DNA of 64,000 bases from an uncultured Bacteroidota bacterium (GCA_902774845.1 CACYJU010000009.1:62001-126000), one strand, 5' to 3'; shown: positions 8,610 to 16,966, counted from the stretch's first letter. Translations and numbers: made by a program. Notes: generated by a model not told the origin, from the letters alone.

Positions 8610-9628
8610 AGCTGAAAACCATCATAAGCAACCGGTTCGACCCGTTCCTCAACTTGGCGGTTGAGGATTGGCTTTTTCAGCATTGTGAGAAGTCGAGCGT
8701 GGTGTGCTACCTGTGGCGCAACGAGCGTACGGTGGTGATAGGACAGAACCAGAACCCCTACGCCGAGTGCAACGTGGACTTGCTGGAAGGGGAGGGGGGA
8801 CACCTGATGCGCCGCACGACTGGTGGAGGTGCCGTGTATCACGATGTGGAGAACTTGAACTTCACCTTTGTGGCACCCGCGGTGATGGCCGACACAAATC
8901 GCAACTTTAAAGTGATATCCGACGCGTTGGGCACCTACGGAATCAAGGCCGAGGTGAGCGGAAGGAACGATATGATGGTTGATTGCGTGAATGCGTCTTT
9001 GCGTGATTGCGTAAGTGTTGGCACTACTCAAGCACTCAAGCACTCAAGCACACAAGCATTCAAAAAGTTCTCGGGTAGTGCGTTCCACAAGAACGCTACG
9101 GCGGCGTTGCATCATGGTACGATAATGATAAAGACTGACATAGAGGCTCTGCGACGCTATCTCACACCCAACGTGTCGAAGTTGCTGAAACATGGAGTGA
9201 AGTCGGTGGAGAGTCGTGTGGTGAACCTCAGCGAGCTGGCCGACATCACAGTAGAAAACATTATGCCGCGCATAGTGGAGGCTTTCGAGAAGGAATACGG
9301 ACAGAAGTCGGAGAGGGTTGATTTTGGCTCGCTGTCGCTTGTCGAAGAAGTGAATCAGCGGAGGGCGTTCTACGCCAGCGACGACTGGCGTTTCGGACGC
9401 TGGCATGACTTCAAGGCTACCTGCAAAGGGGCGTTCGACTGGGGTATGGTGGAAGTGTCGTTATTGATGGACGGCTCTACAGTTCTCGATTGCCAGATTG
9501 CCAGCGACGCACTCGATACAGATGCGGTAGAGAAAGCTAAGCAGCTGATATTATGCGGCGAACGCTCGGCAACGGACGGGCAGCCGATAATCAACGATAT
9601 TTTGAATCTTGTCAACGAAAGATTATGA
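8606..9628 (+). CDS. lplA: Lipoate-protein ligase A, with repeat-encoded insert
   Basis: Attaches lipoate to E2 and GcvH proteins. 340 aa. Substrate-binding motifs RRTTGGGAVYHD (about 69-80), NxNFTF and the lysine-containing KFSGSAFHKN (about 153) are present. Between SGRNDMMVD and KKFSGSAF, where relatives have only a few residues, this protein carries about 26 extra residues (127-152), encoded by two repeat arrays in the DNA (8981-9063). The frame is kept, and the rest of the enzyme looks intact. Overlaps porQ and the next thioredoxin gene by four bases at each end, so the three form one transcript. Confidence 0.9.
   Translation: MKLKTIISNRFDPFLNLAVEDWLFQHCEKSSVVCYLWRNERTVVIGQNQNPYAECNVDLLEGEGGHLMRRTTGGGAVYHDVENLNFTFVAPAVMADTNRNFKVISDALGTYGIKAEVSGRNDMMVDCVNASLRDCVSVGTTQALKHSSTQAFKKFSGSAFHKNATAALHHGTIMIKTDIEALRRYLTPNVSKLLKHGVKSVESRVVNLSELADITVENIMPRIVEAFEKEYGQKSERVDFGSLSLVEEVNQRRAFYASDDWRFGRWHDFKATCKGAFDWGMVEVSLLMDGSTVLDCQIASDALDTDAVEKAKQLILCGERSATDGQPIINDILNLVNERL
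8981..9063 (+). repeat. Word arrays inside lplA
   Basis: First a degenerate TTGCGTGA array (GATTGCGTGAATGCG..., GCGTGATTGCGTAAG), then four CACTCAAG/CACACAAG units. Both words also occur in spacers: CATTCACGCAATCACGC type at 14046 and AATCAAGC type at 43980. Confidence 0.8.
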
Positions 9629-10101
9629 AGAAAATCATCCTTATCACATTGGCGCTTTTTGCCATCCAGACTTCGTTGTTTGCGCAGAAGAAGCCTTACG
9701 ACGAGAGTCTTAATGCGATGGTGCAGATAGACAACGCCGTGAAGAAAGCCTCCGCAGAGGGCAAGTATGTGCTCTGCCAGGTGGGAGGCAACTGGTGCCC
9801 GTGGTGCATACGTTTTGCCGAATATGCCGACACCAACGCGGCTGTGCATAAAATCATCGACGAGAATTTCGTGTATATCCACGTGAACTGGTCGAAGGGC
9901 AACAAGAACCCCGAAGCGATGAAGCGGCTGGGCAACCCCGCCCGCTTCGGCTTCCCTGTGTTTGTGATACTCGACAAAGAGGGACAGCCCGTACACATAC
10001 AGAACAGCGCCTACCTCGAAGAGGGCAAAGGTTACAGCGAGAAGAAGGTCTCCGAGTTCCTGCTCAACTGGACAGAAAAGGCTGTAACAACGTTGAAGTA
10101 A
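9625..10101 (+). CDS. Exported thioredoxin-family protein
   Basis: 158 aa. Signal peptide at 1-20 (MKKIILITLALFAIQ, cleavage after FAQ). The active site is WCPWC at about 57-61, and the fold matches the thioredoxin_7/DUF255-like branch (later cis-proline region GFPVFVIL). Probably a periplasmic thiol-disulfide oxidoreductase. Starts inside the last codons of lplA (ATGA overlap) and is the third gene of the porQ-lplA-trx unit. I chose the ATG at 9625 over earlier in-frame codons because it opens a clean signal peptide. Confidence 0.87.
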   Translation: MKKIILITLALFAIQTSLFAQKKPYDESLNAMVQIDNAVKKASAEGKYVLCQVGGNWCPWCIRFAEYADTNAAVHKIIDENFVYIHVNWSKGNKNPEAMKRLGNPARFGFPVFVILDKEGQPVHIQNSAYLEEGKGYSEKKVSEFLLNWTEKAVTTLK

Positions 10102-10126
10102 ATGAGAATTGAGAAGCGAAACCTTT

Positions 10127-10190
10127 TCAACATATCAACTTATCAACGGCAAAACATATCAACCTATCAACATAAAACATATCAACAAAC
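10127..10190. repeat. Word array (CATATCAAC / CTATCAAC)
   Basis: Spacer filled with CATATCAAC, CTTATCAAC and CCTATCAAC units. The same word recurs at 15927 and 37603, each time directly before a gene start. Confidence 0.7.
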
Positions 10191-10207
10191 ATAACATTTA
10201 AAACACA

Positions 10208-11902
10208 ATGAAACAGTTAATCGAATGTGTACCCAACATCAGCGAAGGTCGCGACATGAACATCATCAATCAGGTGACCGCTGAGATAGAGAAGGTCGAG
10301 GGTGTGAAGCTGCTCGACGTTGACCCCGGTGCTACCACCAACCGTACGGTTATCACCTTCGTGGGCGAGCCTGAGCCTGTGTGCGAGGCTGCCTACATGG
10401 TGGTGAAGAAAGCCGCCGAACTCATAGATATGCGTCAGCACCACGGCGCACACCCGCGTCAGGGTGCTACCGACGTGTGTCCGCTCATCCCCGTGAGCAA
10501 CATCACGATGGACGAGGTGGTCGAATATGCACACAAGCTGGGCAAACGTCTCGGCGAGGAGCTGAACATCCCCATCTACTGCTACGAGAGTGCCGCCTAC
10601 AAGCCCGAACGTAAGAACCTGGCCTACTGCCGCAAGGGAGAGTACGAGTCGCTGCAGAGCCGCCTCGGAAGCGAGGAGTGGAAGCCCGACTTCGGTCCCA
10701 ACGAGTGGAACGAGCACGTGGCGCAGACGGGTGCTACGCAGGTTGGCGCACGTGATTTCCTTATCGCCATCAACTACAATCTCAACACCACCTCGACGCG
10801 TAGAGCCAACGCCATCGCTTTCGACGTGCGCGAGAAAGGCCGTCCCCAGCGTGAAGGCGGCAAGGTGACGGGCAAGCCGATGAAAGACGAGAAGGGCAAC
10901 CCCATCATGATACCCGGAACGCTGAAAGGCACCAAGGCCATTGGCTGGTATATCGAAGACTACGGCATCGCTCAAGTGTCGATGAACATCACCAGCATCA
11001 ACGTGGCTCCCGTACACAAGTGTTTCGACGAGGTGTGCCGTTGCGCCGCCAATCGCGGAGTGCGTGTGACTGGCTGCGAGATAGTGGGCTTGATACCGAA
11101 GAAAGTGCTTATCGACGCCGGCAAGTACTATCTCAACAAACAACAGCGCAGCCTCGGAGTGAGCGAGGACGAGATAATGAAGATCGCCATCAAGTCGATG
11201 GGATTGGACGACCTCAAGCCTTTCGACCCGAAGGAGAAGGTGATAGAGTTCCTGATCGAGGACAAGAGCCAGAAGAAGCTGGTCGACCTCACCTGCAAGG
11301 GCTTCTGCGACGAGACCGCCAGCGACAGCCCCGCACCCGGCGGTGGTTCGGTGAGTGCCTACATGGGAGCTTTGGCAGCCTCGCTCGGCACGATGGTGGC
11401 CAACCTCACGGGTGGCAAGGCCGCCTACGACGACGAGTGGGAGAAATATAGCGACATCGCCGTCAAGGGTCAGGCGCTGAAAGACGAGCTTCTGCACCTC
11501 GTGGATGAGGACACAAACGCTTTCAACAAGATTATGGACGCCTTCGGCCTGCCTAAGAAGACCGACGAGGAGAAAGCCGCCCGCAGCGCCGCCATACAGG
11601 AGGCTACGACGTTCGCCACCGAGGTGCCGTTCAAGACGATGCAGAAGTCGTTTGAGGCTTTCGAGATAGTGAGAGCCATGATAGAGTTCGGCAACCCGAA
11701 CAGCGTGACCGACGGAGGCGTGGGAGCTTTGGCCGCCCGTAGCGCCGTGATGGGTGCTCACCTGAACGTGAAGATCAACGCCTCGAGCCTTAAAGACGAA
11801 GCCTTCAAGAACGACATCCTGAAGAAAGCCGCCGACATCGAGGCAGCCGCCATAAAGGAAGAGGCAGAGCTCATCAAGATGGTGAATGAGAAGATAGGTT
11901 GA
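10208..11902 (+). CDS. ftcD: Glutamate formimidoyltransferase / formimino-THF cyclodeaminase fusion
   Basis: Bifunctional folate enzyme of histidine breakdown: moves the formimino group from formiminoglutamate to tetrahydrofolate and then releases ammonia to give methenyl-THF. 564 aa. Residues 1-300 are the transferase (LIECVPNISEGRD, QHHGAHPRQGATDVCP with the catalytic-histidine region). Residues about 350-560 are the cyclodeaminase (SPAPGGGSVSAYMGAL). The fused architecture is the common Bacteroidota and animal form. It stands alone; no hutH/U/I genes are adjacent. Confidence 0.95.
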   Translation: MKQLIECVPNISEGRDMNIINQVTAEIEKVEGVKLLDVDPGATTNRTVITFVGEPEPVCEAAYMVVKKAAELIDMRQHHGAHPRQGATDVCPLIPVSNITMDEVVEYAHKLGKRLGEELNIPIYCYESAAYKPERKNLAYCRKGEYESLQSRLGSEEWKPDFGPNEWNEHVAQTGATQVGARDFLIAINYNLNTTSTRRANAIAFDVREKGRPQREGGKVTGKPMKDEKGNPIMIPGTLKGTKAIGWYIEDYGIAQVSMNITSINVAPVHKCFDEVCRCAANRGVRVTGCEIVGLIPKKVLIDAGKYYLNKQQRSLGVSEDEIMKIAIKSMGLDDLKPFDPKEKVIEFLIEDKSQKKLVDLTCKGFCDETASDSPAPGGGSVSAYMGALAASLGTMVANLTGGKAAYDDEWEKYSDIAVKGQALKDELLHLVDEDTNAFNKIMDAFGLPKKTDEEKAARSAAIQEATTFATEVPFKTMQKSFEAFEIVRAMIEFGNPNSVTDGGVGALAARSAVMGAHLNVKINASSLKDEAFKNDILKKAADIEAAAIKEEAELIKMVNEKIG

Positions 11903-11923
11903 GCCTCTGAGCTACAATAAAGA

Positions 11924-11957
11924 AAAACACACTCCACCTAAATGGGGTGTGTTTTTT
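11924..11957 (+). terminator. Terminator after ftcD
   Basis: Stem AAACACACTCC with GGGGTGTGTTT around a short loop, followed by a T run. Confidence 0.85.
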
Positions 11958-12004
11958 AGTTTTTAACCTAAAAGATAAGGTTAACGTGAGGGTTAAGGTC
12001 GACG

Positions 12005-12127
12005 TTAACGTTGAACATTCTCGGCCACCGAGCCGCGATAGGCGGGGCAGGTGTGATGCATCGATTCACAAGCCGTAGCAAGGAACATCAAAGCGAGAAG
12101 TGAAAGGATTGCAATTTTCTTTTTCAT
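12005..12127 (-). CDS. Small lipoprotein, 40 aa
   Basis: A short gene with a clear lipoprotein signal (MKKKIAILSLLALMFLATAC, lipobox ATAC at residue 20) and a mature part of only 21 residues that contains HTCPAYRG. Tiny lipoproteins of this make-up are frequent in Bacteroidota, but I cannot name a function. A TACTTTTG promoter box on the minus strand lies 40 bases upstream, which supports expression. The ATG at 12127 is chosen because it directly opens the signal peptide. Confidence 0.7.
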   Translation of the reverse strand: MKKKIAILSLLALMFLATACESMHHTCPAYRGSVAENVQR

Positions 12128-12166
12128 GACTGTATTTTGATTAGGGTGATTACTTGTTTTCGGATG

Positions 12167-12174
12167 CAAAAGTA
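12167..12174 (-). promoter_or_regulatory. Promoter -7 box for the small lipoprotein
   Basis: Reads TACTTTTG then CA on the minus strand. Confidence 0.7.
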
Positions 12175-12247
12175 CGCCATAAATCATATACAAAAAAACG
12201 TTTTAAGATTATTTATCAAATATCTTTTGTTGATAACCTGTTGATAA

Positions 12248-12437
12248 CTGTCGCGCGAGAGCGAGAGCAGAGCCAAAAATCCATTTATGGCTATGCCGAG
12301 CCGAAGCCGACAATGACGCCGCTCTCGGTGGCAACTGTCGCGCGAGAGCGAGAGCAGAGCCATAAAATCCATTTATGACTATGCCGAGCCGAAGTCGACA
12401 ATGACGCCGCTCTCGGTGGCAACTGCCGCGCGAGAGC
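12248..12437. repeat. 87-bp tandem direct repeat, 2.2 copies
   Basis: Unit begins CTGTCGCGCGAGAGCGAGAG at 12248 and again at 12335; a third start at 12423 stops after about 15 bases. The two full units differ at a handful of positions and by one inserted base (periods 87 and 88). Each unit contains complementary GCGAGAGC and GCTCTC blocks that could fold. Two TGTTGATAA sequences (12228, 12239) lie just upstream. No coding sense. Confidence 0.85.
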
Positions 12438-12812
12438 AGAACCTTTATTCCATGAAACGAAAGAGGAAAACAAAAGCACTTGCCTTACCTCTCCCTATCA
12501 CTTACCTATCATTAAGCTATCATCTAACTCCCCCTCTCAAAAGGAGAGGGGGTCGGGGTGTGAGGCTTCTCATTTTGGGGTTTATGGTGCCTCTTTGGCA
12601 TCTTGGTGGCTTCCAAATTTGGCCTTTAGTGGAAAATTGACATCATAATGCCTTCCATTTAGGAAGGGTTCTTTATGCTGAAATGGGGTTTGGGGTACTC
12701 TTTTTTGACCTTTATAAGTGTAAAAAAAGGCTGTTTTTTGTCGGATAACGTCTTTATGTGGCTGGTGGTTGATGATGTAATTTGTTGAGTTATAATGATT
12801 AAGAATGCAAGA
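12438..12812. other. Non-coding stretch with a GC hairpin and word arrays
   Basis: Nothing gene-like. Contains a CTATCA-type word array (12484-12530) whose reverse complement recurs at 48030-48090, and a strong hairpin CCCCCTCTC/GGAGAGGGGG at 12530-12552 without a T run. Confidence 0.5.
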
Positions 12813-12962
12813 TTTGACAGTTGACAGTTTGACAGTTTCTTTTTTGAGGTATGTCAATTTCTTTATATCTTATATATTATTAATAATTAATTAGTTATAT
12901 AATATAAGTAAGGGAAATTGTCATGCTTTTTTTTATTGTCAAAACTGTCAACTGTCAAAAAA
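12813..12962. repeat. Inverted-arm AT-core element 1 (TTGACAG arms)
   Basis: Left arm 12813-12840 is made of TTGACAG units; right arm 12935-12962 is its reverse complement with small changes. Between them lies an AT-rich core including a 34-nt block (12868-12901) that is identical to 13095-13128 in the next element. Confidence 0.8.
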
Positions 12963-13037
12963 ATAGAAGACATATCTCCCTATTGGCAAGTCAAACTCGT
13001 TGATATTTAGCCTTTTAGTAGAAGAGGTCTGCTGTTG

Positions 13038-13197
13038 ATAATCACAATCACAGAATCACAGTTGTTTTTTTGAAGGGTCTCATATTTCCCTATGTCTTAT
13101 ATATTATTAATAATTAATTAGTTATATACTATATAAAGGGGTATTTGAGATAAGTGGTATCACAATTTTTTAACTGTGATACTGTTATTGTGATTCC
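13038..13197. repeat. Inverted-arm AT-core element 2 (AATCACAG arms)
   Basis: Left arm 13040-13063 and right arm 13172-13195 are inverted copies (22 of 24 positions) built from ATCACAG units. The core carries the same 34-nt AT block as element 1 (13095-13128), though the arm word is different. Confidence 0.8.
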
Positions 13198-13383
13198 GAC
13201 CATTTTAGAGCCGTTCTTCTCTACGAGGCCTAAGAGAGCTTTGCTCTACCTCCGTACAACCTCCGCACTACCTCCGCACAAGCTCTGCATAAGCTCCGCA
13301 TTTCTTGTTTTCCCCATGTCTTTAGTGTTTATCCCGTAAGCCTAAGTCAGGCGTGCATGATGTTGCCGGCCAGTAAAAAATCC
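13198..13383. other. Non-coding spacer with CTCCGCA words
   Basis: Contains ACCTCCGCAC and AGCTCCGCAT type repeats (13249-13305) and CTTCTCTACGAGGC, both also found near 47.87-47.98 kb. No gene seen. Confidence 0.45.
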
Positions 13384-13947
13384 CTAAAGCAGGTTGTCAA
13401 TGTGCTGCATCATGGAGTAGGAGTGGGAGAGGGCTTGGTGACGTTCGTCTGGCGCGAGCCAGGTGGCTTTGGTGATGCCTTCGGCTGTCTGGGGCGTGGT
13501 TTCAGCTGTCTGGGGTGTGGTCATAAGGTACCACCATGTCTGCTTGAGTGTCCAACGGCCGTAGGTGTTGTAGATATGGAATGTGGTGGTGAGGAGCGGT
13601 CCGAGGGTGAGGTCGGAGATGCCTGTCTCTTCCTGCACCTCACGGAGTGCGGCCGACTCGATCTCTTCGTCGGCTTCAACCATTCCTTTGGGAAGGTCCC
13701 ATCGCTCGTTGCGGTAGATGAGGAGGGTCTGGCCGTGACTGGTGACGATGCCGCCTGCGGCTTTGATGTAGAGGAAGGATTTTTTGAGTTCCTGGAGGAA
13801 CTGGTCGGCGCTGATGCCAGAGATCTGAACTGACTGGCTGCCGTCGACGAGGGTGTGCAATGCTGATTCGACCGAGTCGGCCTGGACGATGCCGTTGACA
13901 TGGGGCTCGTCGACATAGAGGGTGTGGGTTTGATAGAAGAGGAGCAT
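13384..13947 (-). CDS. NUDIX hydrolase
   Basis: Hydrolyses a nucleoside diphosphate linked to another group; substrate unknown. 187 aa. The Nudix box runs from GMVEADEE to REVQEETGI at residues 88-110 with all key glutamates. The N-terminal 60 residues form an extra region found in Bacteroidota homologues. Near 144-156 the sequence reads TPQTAETTPQTAE, a small tandem duplication encoded by direct DNA repeats at 13483-13520, in line with the repeat-rich character of this genome. Promoter box TACATTTG on the minus strand at 13973-13980. Confidence 0.9.
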   Translation of the reverse strand: MLLFYQTHTLYVDEPHVNGIVQADSVESALHTLVDGSQSVQISGISADQFLQELKKSFLYIKAAGGIVTSHGQTLLIYRNERWDLPKGMVEADEEIESAALREVQEETGISDLTLGPLLTTTFHIYNTYGRWTLKQTWWYLMTTPQTAETTPQTAEGITKATWLAPDERHQALSHSYSMMQHIDNLL

Positions 13948-13972
13948 TTATTAATAGTTAATAGTTAATTGA

Positions 13973-13980
13973 CAAATGTA
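13973..13980 (-). promoter_or_regulatory. Promoter -7 box for the Nudix gene
   Basis: TACATTTG on the minus strand, 26 bases before the start codon. Confidence 0.55.
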
Positions 13981-14111
13981 ATTTGCTGCCTGCTGCCTGC
14001 TAATTGTTGATGGGTTGATATGTTGTTATTGCTTATTTCCGTCAGGCATTCACGCAATCACGCATTTACGCATTCACACATTATAAATAACGTTAATTAA
14101 AAAAAAATATG

Positions 14112-14119
14112 TATTTTTG
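14112..14119 (+). promoter_or_regulatory. Promoter -7 box for pyrE, very close to the start codon
   Basis: TATTTTTG ends 4 bases before the ATG at 14124. With the usual spacing the transcript would begin at or within the start codon, suggesting a leaderless or nearly leaderless mRNA. Confidence 0.55.
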
Positions 14120-14123
14120 CGGT

Positions 14124-14780
14124 ATGAAAGCAAACGAAATTACAGCAGTACAGACAGCGAAATCGCTGTTGCAGGTGAAAGCTATAAAGCTTAACAACGA
14201 GAATCCATTTACATGGGCATCGGGCCGTAAGTCCCCCATTTATTGTGATAACCGAGTGACTCTCTCTTATCCGGAAATCCGCACCTATATCCGCCAGCAG
14301 TTTGTGGAGGCCATAGGCGAGTATTTCGGCGACTGCGAGATGATAGCCGGTGTTGCTACGGGCGGCATCGCCCAGGGTGTGTTGGTGGCACAGGATCTGT
14401 GCAAGCCTTTCTGCTACGTCAGATCAGAGCAGAAGTCGCACGGTTTGACCAACCAGATCGAAGGCGACGTGCACGAGGGTCAGTCGGTGATCGTCATCGA
14501 GGACCTGGTGTCGACGGGCAAGAGCAGCCTCATAGCCGTTAACGCCCTGAGGGAGAAAGGTTGCAACGTGAAGGGCATGTTGGCAATCTTTACCTACGGG
14601 TTGGATGTGGCGATAAAGAACTTCGCCGAGGCGAAGGTGGAGTTGCACACGCTCACGAACTACAACACCCTCATAGGCGTCGCTCGCGACGAGAACTATA
14701 TCACGAACGAGGAGATGTCGTCGCTGGCCGACTGGAGGATGAATCCTGAGAAGTGGTCGGACGACAGGCTGAAGGGATGA
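14124..14780 (+). CDS. pyrE: Orotate phosphoribosyltransferase
   Basis: Forms orotidine monophosphate from orotate and PRPP in pyrimidine synthesis. 218 aa from the ATG at 14124; an in-frame ATG five codons earlier overlaps the promoter box and is disfavoured. The PRPP motif VIVIEDLVSTGKSS lies at about 122-135. Upstream substrate contacts GRKSPIYCDNR and the glycine-rich GVATGGIAQG are present. The next gene begins 31 bases on, so cotranscription is possible. Confidence 0.94.
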   Translation: MKANEITAVQTAKSLLQVKAIKLNNENPFTWASGRKSPIYCDNRVTLSYPEIRTYIRQQFVEAIGEYFGDCEMIAGVATGGIAQGVLVAQDLCKPFCYVRSEQKSHGLTNQIEGDVHEGQSVIVIEDLVSTGKSSLIAVNALREKGCNVKGMLAIFTYGLDVAIKNFAEAKVELHTLTNYNTLIGVARDENYITNEEMSSLADWRMNPEKWSDDRLKG

Positions 14781-14811
14781 GTGGTATTTCTTTAAACTTG
14801 GACATTGAAAG

Positions 14812-15885
14812 TTGAAAAATAATAAGTTTATAGGTCTATTGCTGCTGGGGTTGTGTATGATGACTTCGGCTATGGTTGTCGGACAAACTGTGACGGATGT
14901 GTCGTTCTCGCTGAAAGACAAGGAGCTCACGGTGACCTACAACCTCGACGCTCCGGCGGCCATAAGGCTGCGGGTGGTGTCGCATATAGGCGATCAGGTT
15001 TACGTCAGCGACCCTATACAGAACCTCAGCGGCGATGTGGGACCGAATATCTCTGCGGGTGAGGGCAAGCGCATCATGGCTTTCGATATGCCCGAAATCA
15101 GAGGTCTGGACACGACGGAGTTCCATTTCATCGTGGAGGTGGACGACGGCTCGGTGAACATCTACATCAACGATATGGTGGTGAAGATGCTGCCCGTAGA
15201 GGGCGGCTCGTTCGTGATGGGCCACAATAAGAAAGACGGCACCTACTACCACTGCGAGTCGTCGGAGCCGGCACACAGGGTGACTGTGGGCGACTTCTAC
15301 CTCGGTCAGTTCGAGGTGACTCAGAAGCTTTGGATGCAGGTGATGGAGGAAAACCCGTCGAAATGGCAGGACAACGACAGCCTGCCTGTGGAGTCGGTGT
15401 CGTGGAACGACGCACAGGTCTTCATCGCACGACTCAGCCAGATGACCGGCTACCGCTTCCGTCTGCCTACCGAGGCGGAGTGGGAGTATGCGGCTCGCGG
15501 CGGCAAGAAAAGCAAAGGGTATACCTATCCCGGAACCACCCGCAACCTGCAGGATTATGCATGGCTTGGGGTGAACTCGGGAAACCGTTCGCATCCCGTA
15601 GGCCGCAAGCTGCCCAACGAGCTGGGTCTCTTCGACATGGGTGGCAACGTGTGGGAGTGGTGCAGCGACTGGGCATCTGACTACACGACCGCCGAGCAGG
15701 TCAACCCGCAAGGACCCAAGAGTGGCGAGAACAAGATTGCGCGTGGCGGATGTATGATAAGTCCGGCATGGGGTTGCTCGGTGAGCGACCGCTGCTGGTA
15801 TCTGCCCGATCATGGATATGGCTTCTACGGATTCCGTCTGGCACTCGACTCGGTCGAACGTGAACAGCCGGAAGAGGAGGATTGA
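14812..15885 (+). CDS. Exported formylglycine-generating-enzyme-like (SUMF1) protein
   Basis: 357 aa with a signal peptide (FIGLLLLGLCMMTSAMVVGQ), a beta-rich domain (about 25-120) and an FGE-sulfatase/SUMF1 fold at about 125-350: GGSFVMG, EPAHRVTVGDFYLGQFEVT, RLPTEAEWEYAARGG, GNVWEWCSDW, and the final FYGFRLA. This fold is used in many Bacteroidota surface proteins without formylglycine activity, and GldK of the type IX system shares it; GldK is a lipoprotein with partners gldLMN, absent here, so I do not call it GldK. Start is TTG, chosen because it precedes the signal peptide. Confidence 0.85.
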   Translation: MKNNKFIGLLLLGLCMMTSAMVVGQTVTDVSFSLKDKELTVTYNLDAPAAIRLRVVSHIGDQVYVSDPIQNLSGDVGPNISAGEGKRIMAFDMPEIRGLDTTEFHFIVEVDDGSVNIYINDMVVKMLPVEGGSFVMGHNKKDGTYYHCESSEPAHRVTVGDFYLGQFEVTQKLWMQVMEENPSKWQDNDSLPVESVSWNDAQVFIARLSQMTGYRFRLPTEAEWEYAARGGKKSKGYTYPGTTRNLQDYAWLGVNSGNRSHPVGRKLPNELGLFDMGGNVWEWCSDWASDYTTAEQVNPQGPKSGENKIARGGCMISPAWGCSVSDRCWYLPDHGYGFYGFRLALDSVEREQPEEED

Positions 15886-15926
15886 GGTTTGTGTATAGCA
15901 GTCATTAGTCAGTAGTCACTTTCCAC

Positions 15927-15955
15927 CATATCAACCTATCAACTTATCAACAAAT
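15927..15955. repeat. Word array (CATATCAAC type)
   Basis: CATATCAACCTATCAACTT array just before hpt, same word as at 10127 and 37603. Confidence 0.65.
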
Positions 15956-15969
15956 TAACTCCAAACACA

Positions 15970-16503
15970 ATGACGATTCAGGTACTTGACAAACAATTCA
16001 AACCGTATATCACCGAGAAGGAGATAGGGGAGATAGTGAAGGGGTTGGCTGACCGCCTGTCGGCTGACTATAAGGGTCGGTTCCCGTTGATGATGCCCAT
16101 ACTGAACGGCACCATCTTCTTCGCCGCTGACCTGCTGAGGGCTATGAGCATTGACAGCGAGGTGTCGTTTGTGAAGATGTCATCGTATGCCGGCACCCAG
16201 AGCACGGGTCAGGTGAAGGAGCTCATCGGCTTCTCGGAGAACGTGAGCGGCCGCGACGTGGTGCTGGTGGAGGATGTGATCGAGACGGGCATCTCGATGG
16301 ATTACACGTTGAAGCGTCTGTGGGAACTGAAACCTGCGAGTGTGAAGATCTGCACTTTGGTGTTCAAGCCGAACATGTTCCAGAAGGATTTCAAGATTGA
16401 CTACATCGGTCGTGAGATCGGCGACGACTTTATCGTCGGCTACGGATTTGACTATAATGGTCACGGCCGTACCTATAAAGATATATACGTACTTAGTGAA
16501 TAG
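15970..16503 (+). CDS. hpt: Hypoxanthine phosphoribosyltransferase
   Basis: Salvages hypoxanthine (and usually guanine) to IMP/GMP. 177 aa. PRPP-binding motif VVLVEDVIETGIS at about 97-109. The flexible-loop region KMSSYAGTQSTG and the base-binding end VGYGFDYNG are in place. The stop codon overlaps the first possible GTG of the next lipoprotein gene, so the two are probably cotranscribed. Confidence 0.93.
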   Translation: MTIQVLDKQFKPYITEKEIGEIVKGLADRLSADYKGRFPLMMPILNGTIFFAADLLRAMSIDSEVSFVKMSSYAGTQSTGQVKELIGFSENVSGRDVVLVEDVIETGISMDYTLKRLWELKPASVKICTLVFKPNMFQKDFKIDYIGREIGDDFIVGYGFDYNGHGRTYKDIYVLSE

Positions 16504-16511
16504 TGAATTAT

Positions 16512-16907
16512 ATGAAACGGTTCAAGTTTTTAGTGGTAATAGGTTTCGCAGCATTGCTCACCGTCTCGTGTGTGAAACCTAAGTTTACGCCCGACCAAGA
16601 GCTTCTCTATGGCACCTGGGTGAGCGGCGACACACACTACAGGTTCGACCGGTCGTATCGACTGTACGAGCTGTTCGACAGCTCGGAGGTGCGTGTGAAC
16701 GGCGCCTACTGGAATCCGGCCGACGACGTGAGCGAGGAGGAGGCTCAGGCTATTTTGTGGTCGCTTGACGAGGCTGACCTCACCATCGTGAAGCAGATGT
16801 ATATGGGGGGCAAGGTGCCTAACACCTACACTGTCACGGCTCTCACAAACACCACGATGACCTTGAAAGACAACTACAACACAACCAAAACTTATACTAA
16901 GATTTGA
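16512..16907 (+). CDS. Lipocalin-like lipoprotein
   Basis: 131 aa from the ATG at 16512; a GTG three codons earlier adds nothing to the signal. Lipoprotein signal MKRFKFLVVIGFAALLTVSC. The mature part looks like a small single-domain beta barrel of lipocalin-like type: ELLYGTWVSGDTHYRF at the start and TNTTMTLKDNY near the end, with alternating strands. No function can be assigned. Lies 8 bases after hpt. Confidence 0.75.
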   Translation: MKRFKFLVVIGFAALLTVSCVKPKFTPDQELLYGTWVSGDTHYRFDRSYRLYELFDSSEVRVNGAYWNPADDVSEEEAQAILWSLDEADLTIVKQMYMGGKVPNTYTVTALTNTTMTLKDNYNTTKTYTKI

Positions 16908-16926
16908 CCGTCGTCCGTCAAGTCCT

Positions 16927-16962
16927 TTAACCATTAACCCTTAACCCTTAACCCTTATAACC
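16927..16962. repeat. Word array (CCCTTAAC)
   Basis: CCATTAACCCTTAACCCTTAACCCTTATAACC just before the AsmA gene, unit 8 nt. Confidence 0.65.
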
Positions 16963-16966
16963 CTCA

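Noticed and set aside
12248..12437. CRISPR-like long repeat
   Set aside because: Units of 87 bases follow each other directly, with no spacers.
14812..15885. Call as GldK of the type IX system
   Set aside because: FGE fold agrees, but there is no lipobox and no gldLMN neighbours.
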